Positions 19,193-28,248 of a DNA stretch of 64,000 nucleotides are shown in pieces (within the stretch, counting starts at the first letter, position 1; every line of letters begins with the position of its first letter). This DNA comes from Vallitalea guaymasensis (GTDB taxonomy: Bacteria > Bacillota > Clostridia > Lachnospirales > Vallitaleaceae). The position numbers and the translations under genes were made by a program. Location of the stretch: positions 3,286,001 to 3,350,000 of the forward strand of contig NZ_CP058561.1 of assembly GCF_018141425.1 (NCBI RefSeq). The letters run 5' to 3'. A model generated the notes under the pieces. The model worked only from the letters and a program-made list of their open reading frames with translations, had not been told where the DNA came from and searched no databases.

Positions 19193-19903
19193 GTGGCACA
19201 TATAGAATATATACAAGATGGATATAAATTTGTTATTTTTACTTCATCTGAAAATTGGACAGCACCTGCAGGTGTGACAAAAGTTGACATAACTCTTGTT
19301 GGTGGAGGTGCAGCTGGTAGTGGTGGTTACATAGGTGGTAATTCAGAGTGCCGTAAAGCCTATGGAGGTATAGGCGGTGAAGGTGGAGAAGTAAAGACAA
19401 AATATGATATTAATGTAATAGGAACGATCACTGTGGTTATAGGTGCAAGTCAAGGAAACACTTCTTTTGGAAATATAACTGCTACAGGAGCGAATTTGAG
19501 AACTGATGTTACGTCCGGTTATGCTTGGTGTAACCCTTTCAATGAGGAAACTTATGCTAGGGATGCATCTAATGGTTTGTATGGAACTCATTGCCCATTG
19601 ACCAATACATATTATGCAGGTAGTGGAGCATCAGCAGGTGCTACATCAGTTGTAAACTGGTATCACACTTGTAGGATAGATGCCCTTGGGGGTTCATACT
19701 ATGATGGGGGCGGCAGTCAGAGTAGTTCTGGTACAGCAAACACTGGGGGAGGAGGTGGTGGTGGTGAAGGGCTAAACTACTCTAATGATTCTATAAATAT
19801 GGATGATCAATCTAGACCTGGTCACCTTGGTGGTAGTGGAGTAATTATCTTAAGATATAAGATTGAAAAGAGTAATAATATATTTTTTACTAATAATTTT
19901 TAA
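19193..19903 (+). CDS. Glycine-rich phage tail-fibre-like protein
   Basis: A 236-aa protein with GTG start (AGAGGTGAT just upstream), 10 bp after the previous gene. The pattern is that of glycine-rich tail-fibre domains: VTKVDITLVGGGAAGSGG early, a GGGGGGEG run near residue 200 and the closing GGSGVIILRYKI. Such domains form trimeric fibre tips. It is predicted to act with the upstream short fibre; a cytoplasmic or secreted role outside phage is possible but unsupported. Confidence 0.65.
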   Translation: MAHIEYIQDGYKFVIFTSSENWTAPAGVTKVDITLVGGGAAGSGGYIGGNSECRKAYGGIGGEGGEVKTKYDINVIGTITVVIGASQGNTSFGNITATGANLRTDVTSGYAWCNPFNEETYARDASNGLYGTHCPLTNTYYAGSGASAGATSVVNWYHTCRIDALGGSYYDGGGSQSSSGTANTGGGGGGGEGLNYSNDSINMDDQSRPGHLGGSGVIILRYKIEKSNNIFFTNNF

Positions 19904-19915
19904 GGTGGTGGAATA

Positions 19916-20245
19916 ATGCAATATGCAATGGTTAAAGAGAATAAAATTGATAATATCATAGAATGTGATAATTATACTATAGCGCAGATGATGAAAAATG
20001 AATTAAATATGGATTACGCTATTGGCATTGAATTATTTAGCGTTTCCATTGGAGATATATATGATAATGGAAAATTCTATGATGGTAAAGGAAATGAGAT
20101 TCAAAGACAATTGACTGACCCTGAAAGGATAACAATGCTTGAAGTTGAAAATATTGAATTGAAACAAAGTAAAGTTAACTTAGAGCAAACGGTTTTAACT
20201 CTTATGACTCAAGTAGCACAATTGAAAGTTGGAGGTGCTAGTTAA
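19916..20245 (+). CDS. Small phage-tail accessory protein, cassette A
   Basis: A 109-aa protein of unknown function. An N-terminal alpha/beta part (MQYAMVKENKIDNIIECDN) precedes a C-terminal coiled coil (MLEVENIELKQSKVNLEQTVLTLM), an arrangement seen in small phage proteins encoded after tail fibres. AAGGTGGTGG precedes the ATG. Its stop overlaps the start of the next small gene (TAATG). Confidence 0.6.
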   Translation: MQYAMVKENKIDNIIECDNYTIAQMMKNELNMDYAIGIELFSVSIGDIYDNGKFYDGKGNEIQRQLTDPERITMLEVENIELKQSKVNLEQTVLTLMTQVAQLKVGGAS

Positions 20246-20376
20246 TGTATAAGTTTTTAAAAGAGCAAAGGAAAAAAGGATTGGTAACTGATGAGATGTT
20301 AGGTTTATACAAGGGTATTTTTATAAATCAAGTACAATATGACGAATTAAAAGCTATAGAAGTCAGTGTGTCATAA
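20245..20376 (+). CDS. XkdX-like small phage protein, cassette A
   Basis: A 43-aa protein, MYKFLKEQRKKGLVTDEML..., with the helix-turn-helix length and spacing of XkdX-family proteins, which are encoded just after tail fibres in many Firmicute phages. It is translationally coupled through TAATG. A counterpart of equal length closes cassette B at 23116. Confidence 0.6.
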   Translation: MYKFLKEQRKKGLVTDEMLGLYKGIFINQVQYDELKAIEVSVS

Positions 20377-20391
20377 GATACTTTTCTATAC

Positions 20392-20570
20392 ATAATGATG
20401 TATAATAGTACTGTTAGAAAGAAGAATAAAATAAAGAATGCTTTTGCAATGATAGTATCATAACTTTTCCTAGTAATGTAATTGCTTCTATTGGTGGTTT
20501 TAAGAGTGAGGAAGTATTCAGTATTAGTAGCGAAGAGAGAGAAAATGTTAGTGTGAAGGATTTGTTTTGA
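20392..20570 (+). pseudogene. lemA remnant with internal deletion
   Basis: The sequence matches the lemA gene: its start (GATGTATAATAG...GTTAGAAAGAAGAAT) corresponds to about 17811-17867, and its end (from CCTAGTAATG through GATTTGTTTTGA) matches the lemA 3' end. About 330 bp between the two is missing and the reading frame is broken. It is a by-product of duplication of the fibre cassette rather than a gene. Confidence 0.88.
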
Positions 20571-21013
20571 TAAGGGAATAAAGATGGTATTATAATATCG
20601 TGTTATGGTGTGATTAAACTAAACAGTACAATGGATTGGTATTGTACTGTTTAGTTTTTTTGTTGTATTAATGTGGATTAGAGTGATTGTTTGTGATTAG
20701 TAAAACGTGTCGTGTTAATGTCGTGTTGCATGATGTTATTATTAATTCAAGCAAAACATGTTTTTGGTAGTAATTAATACGTACGTTAGTCAATTAAAAA
20801 TATTAATAATTTAGGAGGTATAAACAATGCCACAATATACATCAAATATGGATTTGTATAAAGTAGATTTAGAGACAGATGGTAATTCCACATTTAACAT
20901 TATGACAATGTTAAATGATAATTGGGATAAGATTGATAGTAAATATGATGAACAGGAGGAGAGGATAAGAGGAAATAGTGAGGTTGTTAATGAGGTAAAA
21001 GAGGATGTAGGTG
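20452..21013 (+). repeat. Direct repeat copy B: lemA 3' end, terminator, leader, fibre N-terminus
   Basis: Partner of 18193-18766. Differences are scattered single bases, some inside the terminator stem that keep pairing (wobble pairs in copy A become Watson-Crick pairs here). Confidence 0.9.
20619..20661 (+). terminator. Duplicated terminator after lemA remnant
   Basis: A perfect 14-bp stem, CTAAACAGTACAAT / ATTGTACTGTTTAG, with a seven-T run. It is the copy-B version of the terminator at 18361. Confidence 0.88.
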
Positions 21014-22854
21014 GTTGGAAAATTTATAACAATATTACTGAACTGGGATTGACTATAGGTTCTGAAACAATAGTTGATATCTGTGAAGCTATGCCTGATA
21101 AATCAGAGCTTAGGTTTATGAAAATAACCACAAATCCATCTACAGCTTATCCTATGGCTTCTGGGATATTAAATATACGAAAGTATAGTAGTTATAGGAC
21201 GGAGGTAAGATTTGTATGGGGGTATGACAATAAAACAAAAGAATGGATTGGATATTATGATACGAATATTGAGCCTAATTTTAGTGGATGGAAATGTATT
21301 GAAGAGAAATTGGATGATATTGCGTATAAAACCGTTGGTGGAACTGCTAATAATATTACGGTAACTAAACAAGGATTTAGCCTAACAGATGGTCAATATG
21401 TAGAGTTTAAAACTACAGCTAATAATACAGGGAATATGACTTTAGATGTTAATAGTTTAGGTGTTATATCACTTAGAGATGAAGATAGTGAGCAATTATC
21501 AAGTGGTGATATAGAAGCTAACAAATACTATAAGGCTATATATGATGCAACGCAAGGTTTTTTCGTCTTAGCCCCTAGAGGCGGAGGGGCTGAAATAAAT
21601 GCTAATGAAGGTAATTTTATAATATCTAGCAACGTTAATAAAGGTGATGCATTATTCTTTGATGAATTAGACAGAGCAATATTATCCAAAAAATTAGATG
21701 TGAATATGACTTATGAAAGAACTACCGACATTGTTCCGTCAAGCAATGTATTCGGTGGAGATAGAGCTTTTTTACAATTGTCAGATACAAGTTATGTATA
21801 TGTTTTTAATGATGGTTCTAATTCTAATACAATCACAGCTCAAGCGTTAACCATAGCATCAAATGGTGTAGCTACGATAGGTAATAAAACAGCATTGGGA
21901 ATAGGTACAATTACTTTTTTTAAAGCTGTGGGAATGAATGATACTCAATTTATTGTAGCTTGTCGGAATAATGTCGATTCAAATAGACAGGCTGTAAGAT
22001 TATTTTCAGTTTCTGGAAATACTATCATTCCTAGAAATAATGTTTCACCAGAAGCCTTTATCATAAATCAAGATGCCAATATAGCAATTAGAGTTAATGA
22101 TTTAGTTTTAGTAGTAATATTTGACTATAATTTCTATACTTTTACTATATCTGGTAATACATTGACCTATAGAAATAGAATTGACACATTTGGTGGTGGA
22201 ACTGATTATCATTATGTCAATGTAAATGATAATGATTTTATGATGATTAGAATAAGCGGTGGTGTTTTGAGATTATCAGGATTTAGAGTCAATAATTTTG
22301 GAGTTGTTACAGTAAGTGAAATAAGAAATTTATCAGGCGCTACTAATCCTATGCTATCAGCTACATTGGGTGGCATTGCCATGGTAAATGATACATCAGG
22401 AGTATTTGTTTTTAGAGAAGGAAGTTTTAATAATTCATATGCTACTTTCACTGTAAACACTTCTTCGCCATATATTGCAAATACTCCAATTTACAGGGGG
22501 GCTTATTCTAGAGACGCTTTGGATTCGCAACAAATGTATTCAATGGCAGATGGAGCAATATTGATAAGTCGAGACAGTGGCGTAAGAGCAATTAAAACAA
22601 TATTCTTTAATAGTTCAAACGATACTGTTGATACAGGGATTTTTAATCTTAGGAATATTTCTGGGTTTGCAATTTTTCCTCGTAGAACAAATTCAAAAGG
22701 AGAAATCAATATTCTTCAAAGTTTTGGAAATGGATATAGAAATGCAAGATTTGAAGCTTTAAAGAAAGTACAAGGTCTAGCTATAACGGGAGGAACTACA
22801 GGACAGCAAATAAATGCATATGATTTTAGGGGGGATGAATATGATTTTAATTAA
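20827..22854 (+). CDS. Phage tail-fibre-like protein, cassette B
   Basis: A 675-aa protein. Residues 1-62 match the cassette A fibre almost exactly; the remainder is unrelated to it. A pyocin-knob-like segment (about 60-160: GWKIYNNITELGL ... GWKCIEE) is followed by a beta segment (GGTANNITVTKQGFSL) and a long repetitive beta region from about 290, with recurring short blades (FLQLSDTSYVYVFNDG; FIVACRNNVDS), possibly a beta-propeller receptor-binding domain. The start has the same AGGAGG context as its paralogue. It overlaps the next gene by 14 bp. Confidence 0.7.
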   Translation: MPQYTSNMDLYKVDLETDGNSTFNIMTMLNDNWDKIDSKYDEQEERIRGNSEVVNEVKEDVGGWKIYNNITELGLTIGSETIVDICEAMPDKSELRFMKITTNPSTAYPMASGILNIRKYSSYRTEVRFVWGYDNKTKEWIGYYDTNIEPNFSGWKCIEEKLDDIAYKTVGGTANNITVTKQGFSLTDGQYVEFKTTANNTGNMTLDVNSLGVISLRDEDSEQLSSGDIEANKYYKAIYDATQGFFVLAPRGGGAEINANEGNFIISSNVNKGDALFFDELDRAILSKKLDVNMTYERTTDIVPSSNVFGGDRAFLQLSDTSYVYVFNDGSNSNTITAQALTIASNGVATIGNKTALGIGTITFFKAVGMNDTQFIVACRNNVDSNRQAVRLFSVSGNTIIPRNNVSPEAFIINQDANIAIRVNDLVLVVIFDYNFYTFTISGNTLTYRNRIDTFGGGTDYHYVNVNDNDFMMIRISGGVLRLSGFRVNNFGVVTVSEIRNLSGATNPMLSATLGGIAMVNDTSGVFVFREGSFNNSYATFTVNTSSPYIANTPIYRGAYSRDALDSQQMYSMADGAILISRDSGVRAIKTIFFNSSNDTVDTGIFNLRNISGFAIFPRRTNSKGEINILQSFGNGYRNARFEALKKVQGLAITGGTTGQQINAYDFRGDEYDFN

Positions 22855-23116
22855 TAATAATGTAATTTATTGTGTATCTGACTTTTATGAAATAATAGAG
22901 AATTATGGATATAGAATTAATGGTGTTGACTATCATGAGTCAGTAGGTGAAATAATAGACATAGAATGCCCAACTCATGTGATACCATTTAAATATTGTT
23001 ATACAAAAGAAAAAGGGTTTTATATTAATGAAGTATGGAAAAACCAAACAGAGCAATTAATTAATGAAGCTATTGATAATATGACATTAGAGCTTATCGA
23101 AAGTGGGGTGCTATAA
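22841..23116 (+). CDS. Small phage-tail accessory protein, cassette B
   Basis: A 91-aa protein of unknown function (MILINNNVIYCVSDFYEIIE...), positioned like the 109-aa protein in cassette A but without clear similarity to it. AGGGGGG at 22828-22834 fits the ATG at 22841 better than the ATG at 22835. The stop overlaps the following small gene (TAATG), repeating the coupling seen in cassette A. Confidence 0.55.
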   Translation: MILINNNVIYCVSDFYEIIENYGYRINGVDYHESVGEIIDIECPTHVIPFKYCYTKEKGFYINEVWKNQTEQLINEAIDNMTLELIESGVL

Positions 23117-23247
23117 TGACTAAACTGGTAGAAAGTTTAAAGAGATTGTATTTTACTGAAAAAGTTTCTTTAGTAAAGCTAGAAGAGCTAAAAGCTAATG
23201 AGAAGATAACACAAGAGGAATATGAGTATATATTTGGTACGTCATAG
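23116..23247 (+). CDS. XkdX-like small phage protein, cassette B
   Basis: A 43-aa protein, MTKLVESLKRLYFTEKVSLV..., with the same length and overlap arrangement as the cassette A XkdX-like gene. Both genes end in near-identical sequence (TCATARGATACTTTT), marking the 3' boundary of the duplicated cassette. Confidence 0.55.
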   Translation: MTKLVESLKRLYFTEKVSLVKLEELKANEKITQEEYEYIFGTS

Positions 23248-23273
23248 GATACTTTTATGCATTAAAAATACAA

Positions 23274-23495
23274 TTATCCATCATCATTATTTTCACCTTT
23301 ATCACCATGATCTTCATTTGAAGGTGAAAATATAAAATGAATATAATGCTTAAAAGTTCCAAATATAGTTTTAGCTTCAGTATATGTATTGATTTTTTTA
23401 ATCTTATCTAATTTAACAAGAGATAATACTTTATATATAATAAGAAGCATTAAAGCTAAGTTTAATAATATTAATGGTGGTAAGTAGCTTGTCAT
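23274..23495 (-). CDS. Small single-pass membrane protein
   Basis: A 73-aa protein, not recognised. One N-terminal hydrophobic helix (LPPLILLNLALMLLIIYKVL) is followed by a basic stretch and an acidic C-terminal tail (EDHGDKGENNDDG). AGGTGAT lies 4 bp before the ATG at 23495, which supports translation. It is opposite in strand to the phage-like cassettes. A holin-like role is conceivable but not supported. Confidence 0.45.
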   Translation of the reverse strand: MTSYLPPLILLNLALMLLIIYKVLSLVKLDKIKKINTYTEAKTIFGTFKHYIHFIFSPSNEDHGDKGENNDDG

Positions 23496-23726
23496 ATTTA
23501 TCACCTATTTTTCATTTAAAATATTTATCTATATGAGTATATGTCCAAAGATACAAGCTTAGAACAGTAATGTTAACAAAATAATAATAACATCATATAA
23601 ATATGTAATTGAAATAAGGTAATTAAAATGATATTATATTGTTTATGTGATGCGTGTTTTGTTTAATAACTAATAATATGCATTGATTATATGAATGTTA
23701 TAATAATTAATATGCGAGGTTAAGAA

Positions 23727-25679
23727 ATGAAAATTATTAGAAAAAGATTTTCGATGTTAATTGTATTATTTATGCTACTAAATTTATTTATTGTCAACAG
23801 TAATGCACAAGAAATGAATGGAGGATATCCCAAAAAATTTGATACACTGTTTGAAGCAGATTTAAGTAAATTAGACTTTACTAATAAAAAAGAATTGCTA
23901 AATAATACTAATTTCACTGATTCAGTAATATGGCCTACTAAAGATAAACTTCCAAAAGGATTCAATCCAAAAGAATTGATTGAATATGGTAAAGATCCAG
24001 GGTTAGGTGTTAGAGATTTACATGAGATAGGTTTGACAGGAAAAGGAGTAAGTATTGCATATATTGATCAGCCTTTATCACTTGGGCATGAAGCATATGA
24101 CAATGTAGATTTACATTATACAATAATAAAAGATGAAAGAGATGAAAATTTTTTATACAAAACTTCTATGCATGGACCGGCTGTTCTAAGTTTATTATCA
24201 GGTAAGGAAATAGGTGTAGCACCTGATGCAAGTGTATATTTCTATGCTACGCCTTCTTGGTTAGGTGACCAAGGAATAGATGCAAAAGCATTTTATCAAA
24301 TTGTTGAAGATAACAAGAAATTAGATGAAGACGATAAAATAAAAATAATTGGACTATCAGATAATATTGACATAAGAGAGGCTAATCCAGAAGCATTAAG
24401 AGAAGCTGTTAAATATGCAGAAAAAAATGGGATAATGGTGTTTTTCTGCCATGATCCAATGGAAGACTTATCGTCAGTACGAGCTAAAATCAATACTAAT
24501 AAAGATAAATATAATAATTATGAATTACCTAAACATTGGAATAGGTCATATATTGGTTTTGGTGTACCAACTGGTAGTAGAACTGTAGCAAATCATTTAG
24601 GAAAGGATAAGTATACATATTATACTACTGGTGGAGCAAGTTGGGCAACACCATATATGGTTGGAGTTATAGCCTTAGGATTACAGATTAACCCTAATTT
24701 ATCAAAGAGTGAATGTGTAAAGTATTTAAGACAAAGTGCAGCAGCAACTAAAAATATAATTAATCCAAAAGGTTTTATTGAGTTAGTAAGAAAAAATTCG
24801 CCTAAAGACTATCGTTATTTTTTATATAACAAGAGAAAAGTATCATCTAGGGATTATAAAGCTCTAGTAGATTATACAAACAAATTTGATAAAAACACAG
24901 AAAAAATATTGATTGATATATCTGCTCATAAAGATGCATACTCAATCTATAATTGTCTAAGGCAAGACTACAATAAACGTAAAGGTAGATTATTAGGGAT
25001 ACAGATTATAGGCTCATCTGATGAAGTACCAGCATTCAATATACACTTTAAAGTTAAAATGAAATCGGATATTGATGACAAAGGATATTTTTTAAGCGAT
25101 CATTTTTATTCTAATTTTAATTCAAAGGATTTAAAGAAAGGTAAAGAATTAAGTGTTTATTCTGCTATAGAACAAAAATTAAAGATTGATTTTATTCCAA
25201 GATGGCCTGTTGCAAGACTACCCTTAGGAAGAGGCGACATAGATAAATATTTTGATAAATACAATAAATATAAAAAAGAGACTAATAATAAAAGAATACC
25301 TTTAGTCGATTTTTCTAGTCCTATATTTAATTATGAGATTCATAACGATGATACAGGAATATTATTAAATAGGATGGAGAAGTTTCAGCTAATTAATAAG
25401 GATGACTATAGATTATATGGAAATATGTTAGGTAAATATCCTGTGCAAACACAAGTATTAGGAGATTTTTCTAAGGAAAACTTAAAAAAAGAAAATGAAT
25501 TAGGGATTATGAATTTGACAATTAATAGCCATGGGCAGTGGGATAATGTAGACCAATATATTGTAAGCGATGATCATAATGAATTCAAAAATAAAGCAAG
25601 AGAACAACATATTAATGGCTCAAACGAAATGGTATCTAGATTATCTTTAGTTAATAAAAAAATATTAATACTATACTAG
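23727..25679 (+). CDS. Secreted subtilase with caspase-like second domain, 5' part of a frameshifted gene
   Basis: A 650-aa reading frame with a signal peptide (cleavage near NSNAQE). Residues about 90-340 form an S8 subtilisin-like domain with candidate triad D114 (AYIDQ), H149 (SMHGPAV) and S305 (GGASWATP). From about 375 a second domain resembles clan CD cysteine peptidases of the C25/gingipain kind: IIGSSDEVPAF, FIPRWPVARLP, then H602 in NSHGQW. The frame ends 50 residues later at an A7 run (25656-25662), before the expected catalytic Cys. One extra A would join it to the downstream frame. Either this is a recent frameshift, a sequencing error, or slippage. Confidence 0.75.
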   Translation: MKIIRKRFSMLIVLFMLLNLFIVNSNAQEMNGGYPKKFDTLFEADLSKLDFTNKKELLNNTNFTDSVIWPTKDKLPKGFNPKELIEYGKDPGLGVRDLHEIGLTGKGVSIAYIDQPLSLGHEAYDNVDLHYTIIKDERDENFLYKTSMHGPAVLSLLSGKEIGVAPDASVYFYATPSWLGDQGIDAKAFYQIVEDNKKLDEDDKIKIIGLSDNIDIREANPEALREAVKYAEKNGIMVFFCHDPMEDLSSVRAKINTNKDKYNNYELPKHWNRSYIGFGVPTGSRTVANHLGKDKYTYYTTGGASWATPYMVGVIALGLQINPNLSKSECVKYLRQSAAATKNIINPKGFIELVRKNSPKDYRYFLYNKRKVSSRDYKALVDYTNKFDKNTEKILIDISAHKDAYSIYNCLRQDYNKRKGRLLGIQIIGSSDEVPAFNIHFKVKMKSDIDDKGYFLSDHFYSNFNSKDLKKGKELSVYSAIEQKLKIDFIPRWPVARLPLGRGDIDKYFDKYNKYKKETNNKRIPLVDFSSPIFNYEIHNDDTGILLNRMEKFQLINKDDYRLYGNMLGKYPVQTQVLGDFSKENLKKENELGIMNLTINSHGQWDNVDQYIVSDDHNEFKNKAREQHINGSNEMVSRLSLVNKKILILY

Positions 25680-26647
25680 ATACAAATTACTATAATATAT
25701 TTTCTAGAAGTTGTTTAAATGCTTATAATTTAGATAAAAGTAATATCTTTTATAAAGGATTAGCAGATGGATTATTGATATCTGCTATAGGTCATTCGAG
25801 TATAGGTTCAAATAATGGATTTAATGTATATGCTGAACTTAAGGATATGAAGTATAATAATTCAGCTTACAACTATATGTTATATGTTTACAGTATTGTC
25901 AGGGGAAATACAATTAGTGATAGTTATTATAAAGCTAAAAAGGCATATGCTAAACAAGTTTTAAAACACCCAACTATTAGTGATGAAGGAAGTCATGGAA
26001 ATCAACAATTTCAATTACATAATATATTATCTCAAAATTATTTGGGGGTATTAGATTATGAGCAAGGAGCTAATATCAATCTTAGTAGCTTAGAAGATAC
26101 TATTGAAGATAATAGTAGCTTAGTGATAGAAAAAACTATTAATGATGATAGAAGATCAACAATAGAAAATACAAATAGTAAAGAAAATACTAAAATACAA
26201 AAAAATATTGATAGAAATATTAATTTTAGATTATTGCCTTATTTCAATAAAGAACAGAATGATTTTATTTCATTTGTAGATGATAATATAGAATATATGC
26301 CGATATCCTATGATGTTGAATTTAATGAAAAACAATGTATAGTGAACGATATAGGAGCTGTAGTAGACGATAACTGTGTTTATATTAAGATAAAGTGTCA
26401 ATCAAATGAAATAACCGATATAGGTATATTTTTACAATGCAATGCAGAAGGTCTTAAGAAATTTTATAAATACGGTGTAAAAAAAGGTGATAATACTGTA
26501 ATTATGAAATTGGATAAAAAGTCTGCTTTAAATTATCCAGAAGGCATAGGAATAATTATAGGTGATAAAAACTTTATATTAATTGAAAAACAACTTATAG
26601 ATACATTATGCTTAATTGATGTTAGATCATTAAATAATTATCAGTAG
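25658..26647 (+). CDS. 3' part of the frameshifted subtilase/caspase-like gene
   Basis: This continuation in the -1 frame is open from 25658 to a TAG at 26645-26647. It starts with NINTILDTNYYNIFSRSC, whose Cys (codon 25712-25714) is the best candidate nucleophile of the clan CD domain, followed by GLLISAIGHSSIGSNNGF, typical of the domain's closing strand. A Ser/Asn-rich linker and a C-terminal beta domain of unknown type follow. A TTG at 25775 could start a shorter product but lacks an RBS, so it is better read as part of the upstream gene. Confidence 0.65.
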   Translation, partial: KNINTILDTNYYNIFSRSCLNAYNLDKSNIFYKGLADGLLISAIGHSSIGSNNGFNVYAELKDMKYNNSAYNYMLYVYSIVRGNTISDSYYKAKKAYAKQVLKHPTISDEGSHGNQQFQLHNILSQNYLGVLDYEQGANINLSSLEDTIEDNSSLVIEKTINDDRRSTIENTNSKENTKIQKNIDRNINFRLLPYFNKEQNDFISFVDDNIEYMPISYDVEFNEKQCIVNDIGAVVDDNCVYIKIKCQSNEITDIGIFLQCNAEGLKKFYKYGVKKGDNTVIMKLDKKSALNYPEGIGIIIGDKNFILIEKQLIDTLCLIDVRSLNNYQ

Positions 26648-26659
26648 ATTAGTAAACAG

Positions 26660-26700
26660 AAAGCCTAGAAGTCCTTATATAACAAGGGGTCTAGGCTTTT
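26660..26700 (+). terminator. Terminator between convergent genes
   Basis: AAGCCTAGA pairs with TCTAGGCTT, with an inner CCTT/AAGG extension, followed by TTTTGC. It separates the frameshifted peptidase from the convergent S41 protease gene. Confidence 0.75.
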
Positions 26701-26742
26701 GCTCATCTTCTCTAAAAACTATTCATTAAGACTTTTGATTTT

Positions 26743-28248
26743 TTATTGTTGTTTAATAAGCTTATAAACGTATTCAAGCTGAGTATCAATTTTTTTCATA
26801 TAATCATCATAGGTCAACTCTACTGGATAATCAGGTTTAACCCCAGATACAAGTGGTATATTTTTAACGGGTTCTTCATGCATAATGAGTTGCTGCAATG
26901 GTATAGTCAGTTGTAATTTTGTATTTGGAAGATAATATGTAGGAAGAATACCTGCTGTTGTGCTATAGTAATTTCCAGAAGCTTCTTCTCCCACTAAATA
27001 TCCATTTTTCAACTCTTGAATTCTTTGAGGGAAGATAGACCCACAAGAAAATGATCCTCCGTCCACTAGAGCATATACATTGCCTTTGAAATTATTTTCT
27101 TTCATAGGTTCAATTTGTTCTAGATTATAAGAATAAAGATCTTCTTTAATAAGTTTGACCCCTTCTTCCGTCAATTGTTCTTCTGTCATTCCTTCAAGTT
27201 CTGATAGAGATTCTTTTAATTGGGTAAAACTTTCCAAGCTTTGTTGACTTTCAGGTGTGAGCAAATCATTTCTTACTAAGTCATAATCTTTAATTGTTTC
27301 ACTTTTTATAGCATTGAATGGTTGTGATTTTACATATGCCAATATATAATTAAGCAATTCAAGATCACCACCTAAATTTCCACGTACGTCAAAGATTACA
27401 TTCTTTATTTTAAGGTAGTTAACATCTTCAAAGAATTTATCAACATATAATTTAAAACTATCATAATCACTAGGAGCAAAAGTAAAAATTCTAAGAACAG
27501 CAGCTTTTTTTTCTGGGTGGAATTCTGCTTTTAAAGGTTCTAGTGGATTGCCATAAGAGTCTTTAATATAATTGGAATGTGCGAAAGTATAGATTTTCTG
27601 TGTATCCACATCCTCAGATTTAATAACCACTGTTTTAATCTTATTATCTTTCATATCTTTATATTTAATTGTATGTTTGTCTGTATACTTAATCATTTGT
27701 GGATATAGAGAATCCAGCATAGCTTCAAGGATTTTATAATTTAAACCATTTGTTCCAGTTTCACTTCCAGTAGAATACATTAATTTGGATACGATATCAT
27801 CTACTTTATCGCCATTTATTTCAAGAATTTCAGCTCCTACAGGAATATAATCATTTATGAAATCACAATACATTTTTTTGTTAATAAATTTAACTTTCAA
27901 TGGTAAATATGATTTATCCTCGTTTGTATTCATTGAAAATCTATCACTTGACATGATTGATGTATGACCATCATTGATGGCATTGACAATATAGGATAAC
28001 TCATTGTAAAAATCACGAATGGTTGTTTTATCATTTATCTTGGATTTTGCTTTTAAGAATAGTTCGTCTAGTTTTTCTTTTTTTACATTTTCATATAGAT
28101 TCCCATGGTTCTTTTCTAATAATTCTTCAAAGACTTGTAAATCTGCTAGGTATGCCTCTTTACTATACTTTAATTCTTCTCCGTAAGCAGTTGTCGCCGT
28201 AAACGACAACATACAGATGATAATAAAACTACTGATTATTCTTTTCAT
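26743..28248 (-). CDS. Secreted S41 family (C-terminal processing) peptidase
   Basis: A 501-aa protein with a signal peptide (cleavage after TTAYG). An N-terminal helical region ends in AINDGHTSI, followed by a PDZ-like part (GAEILEINGDKVDDIVSKL) and the S41 core: NVIFDVRGNLGGDLELLNYIL and, near residue 400, LVDGGSFSCGSIF with the candidate catalytic Ser. The usual Lys a few turns later is not obvious, which is common in the tricorn-like/interphotoreceptor-retinoid-binding branch of S41. AAGGAGG lies 9 bp before the ATG. Substrate unknown. Confidence 0.85.
   Translation of the reverse strand: MKRIISSFIIICMLSFTATTAYGEELKYSKEAYLADLQVFEELLEKNHGNLYENVKKEKLDELFLKAKSKINDKTTIRDFYNELSYIVNAINDGHTSIMSSDRFSMNTNEDKSYLPLKVKFINKKMYCDFINDYIPVGAEILEINGDKVDDIVSKLMYSTGSETGTNGLNYKILEAMLDSLYPQMIKYTDKHTIKYKDMKDNKIKTVVIKSEDVDTQKIYTFAHSNYIKDSYGNPLEPLKAEFHPEKKAAVLRIFTFAPSDYDSFKLYVDKFFEDVNYLKIKNVIFDVRGNLGGDLELLNYILAYVKSQPFNAIKSETIKDYDLVRNDLLTPESQQSLESFTQLKESLSELEGMTEEQLTEEGVKLIKEDLYSYNLEQIEPMKENNFKGNVYALVDGGSFSCGSIFPQRIQELKNGYLVGEEASGNYYSTTAGILPTYYLPNTKLQLTIPLQQLIMHEEPVKNIPLVSGVKPDYPVELTYDDYMKKIDTQLEYVYKLIKQQ

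Noticed and set aside
18571-23247. Intact prophage
   Set aside because: Only fibre and small tail-accessory genes are present; no integrase, terminase, capsid, lysis or att-like repeats are visible.
23600-23680. Third copy of the fibre-cassette leader
   Set aside because: Only loose similarity (ATGATATTATATTG...TGTGATGCGTG) to the leader; too degenerate to claim by eye.
25775-26647. Independent gene starting at TTG 25775
   Set aside because: No RBS, and upstream codons in the same frame continue the peptidase domain back to the A7 run, so it is the 3' part of a frameshifted gene.
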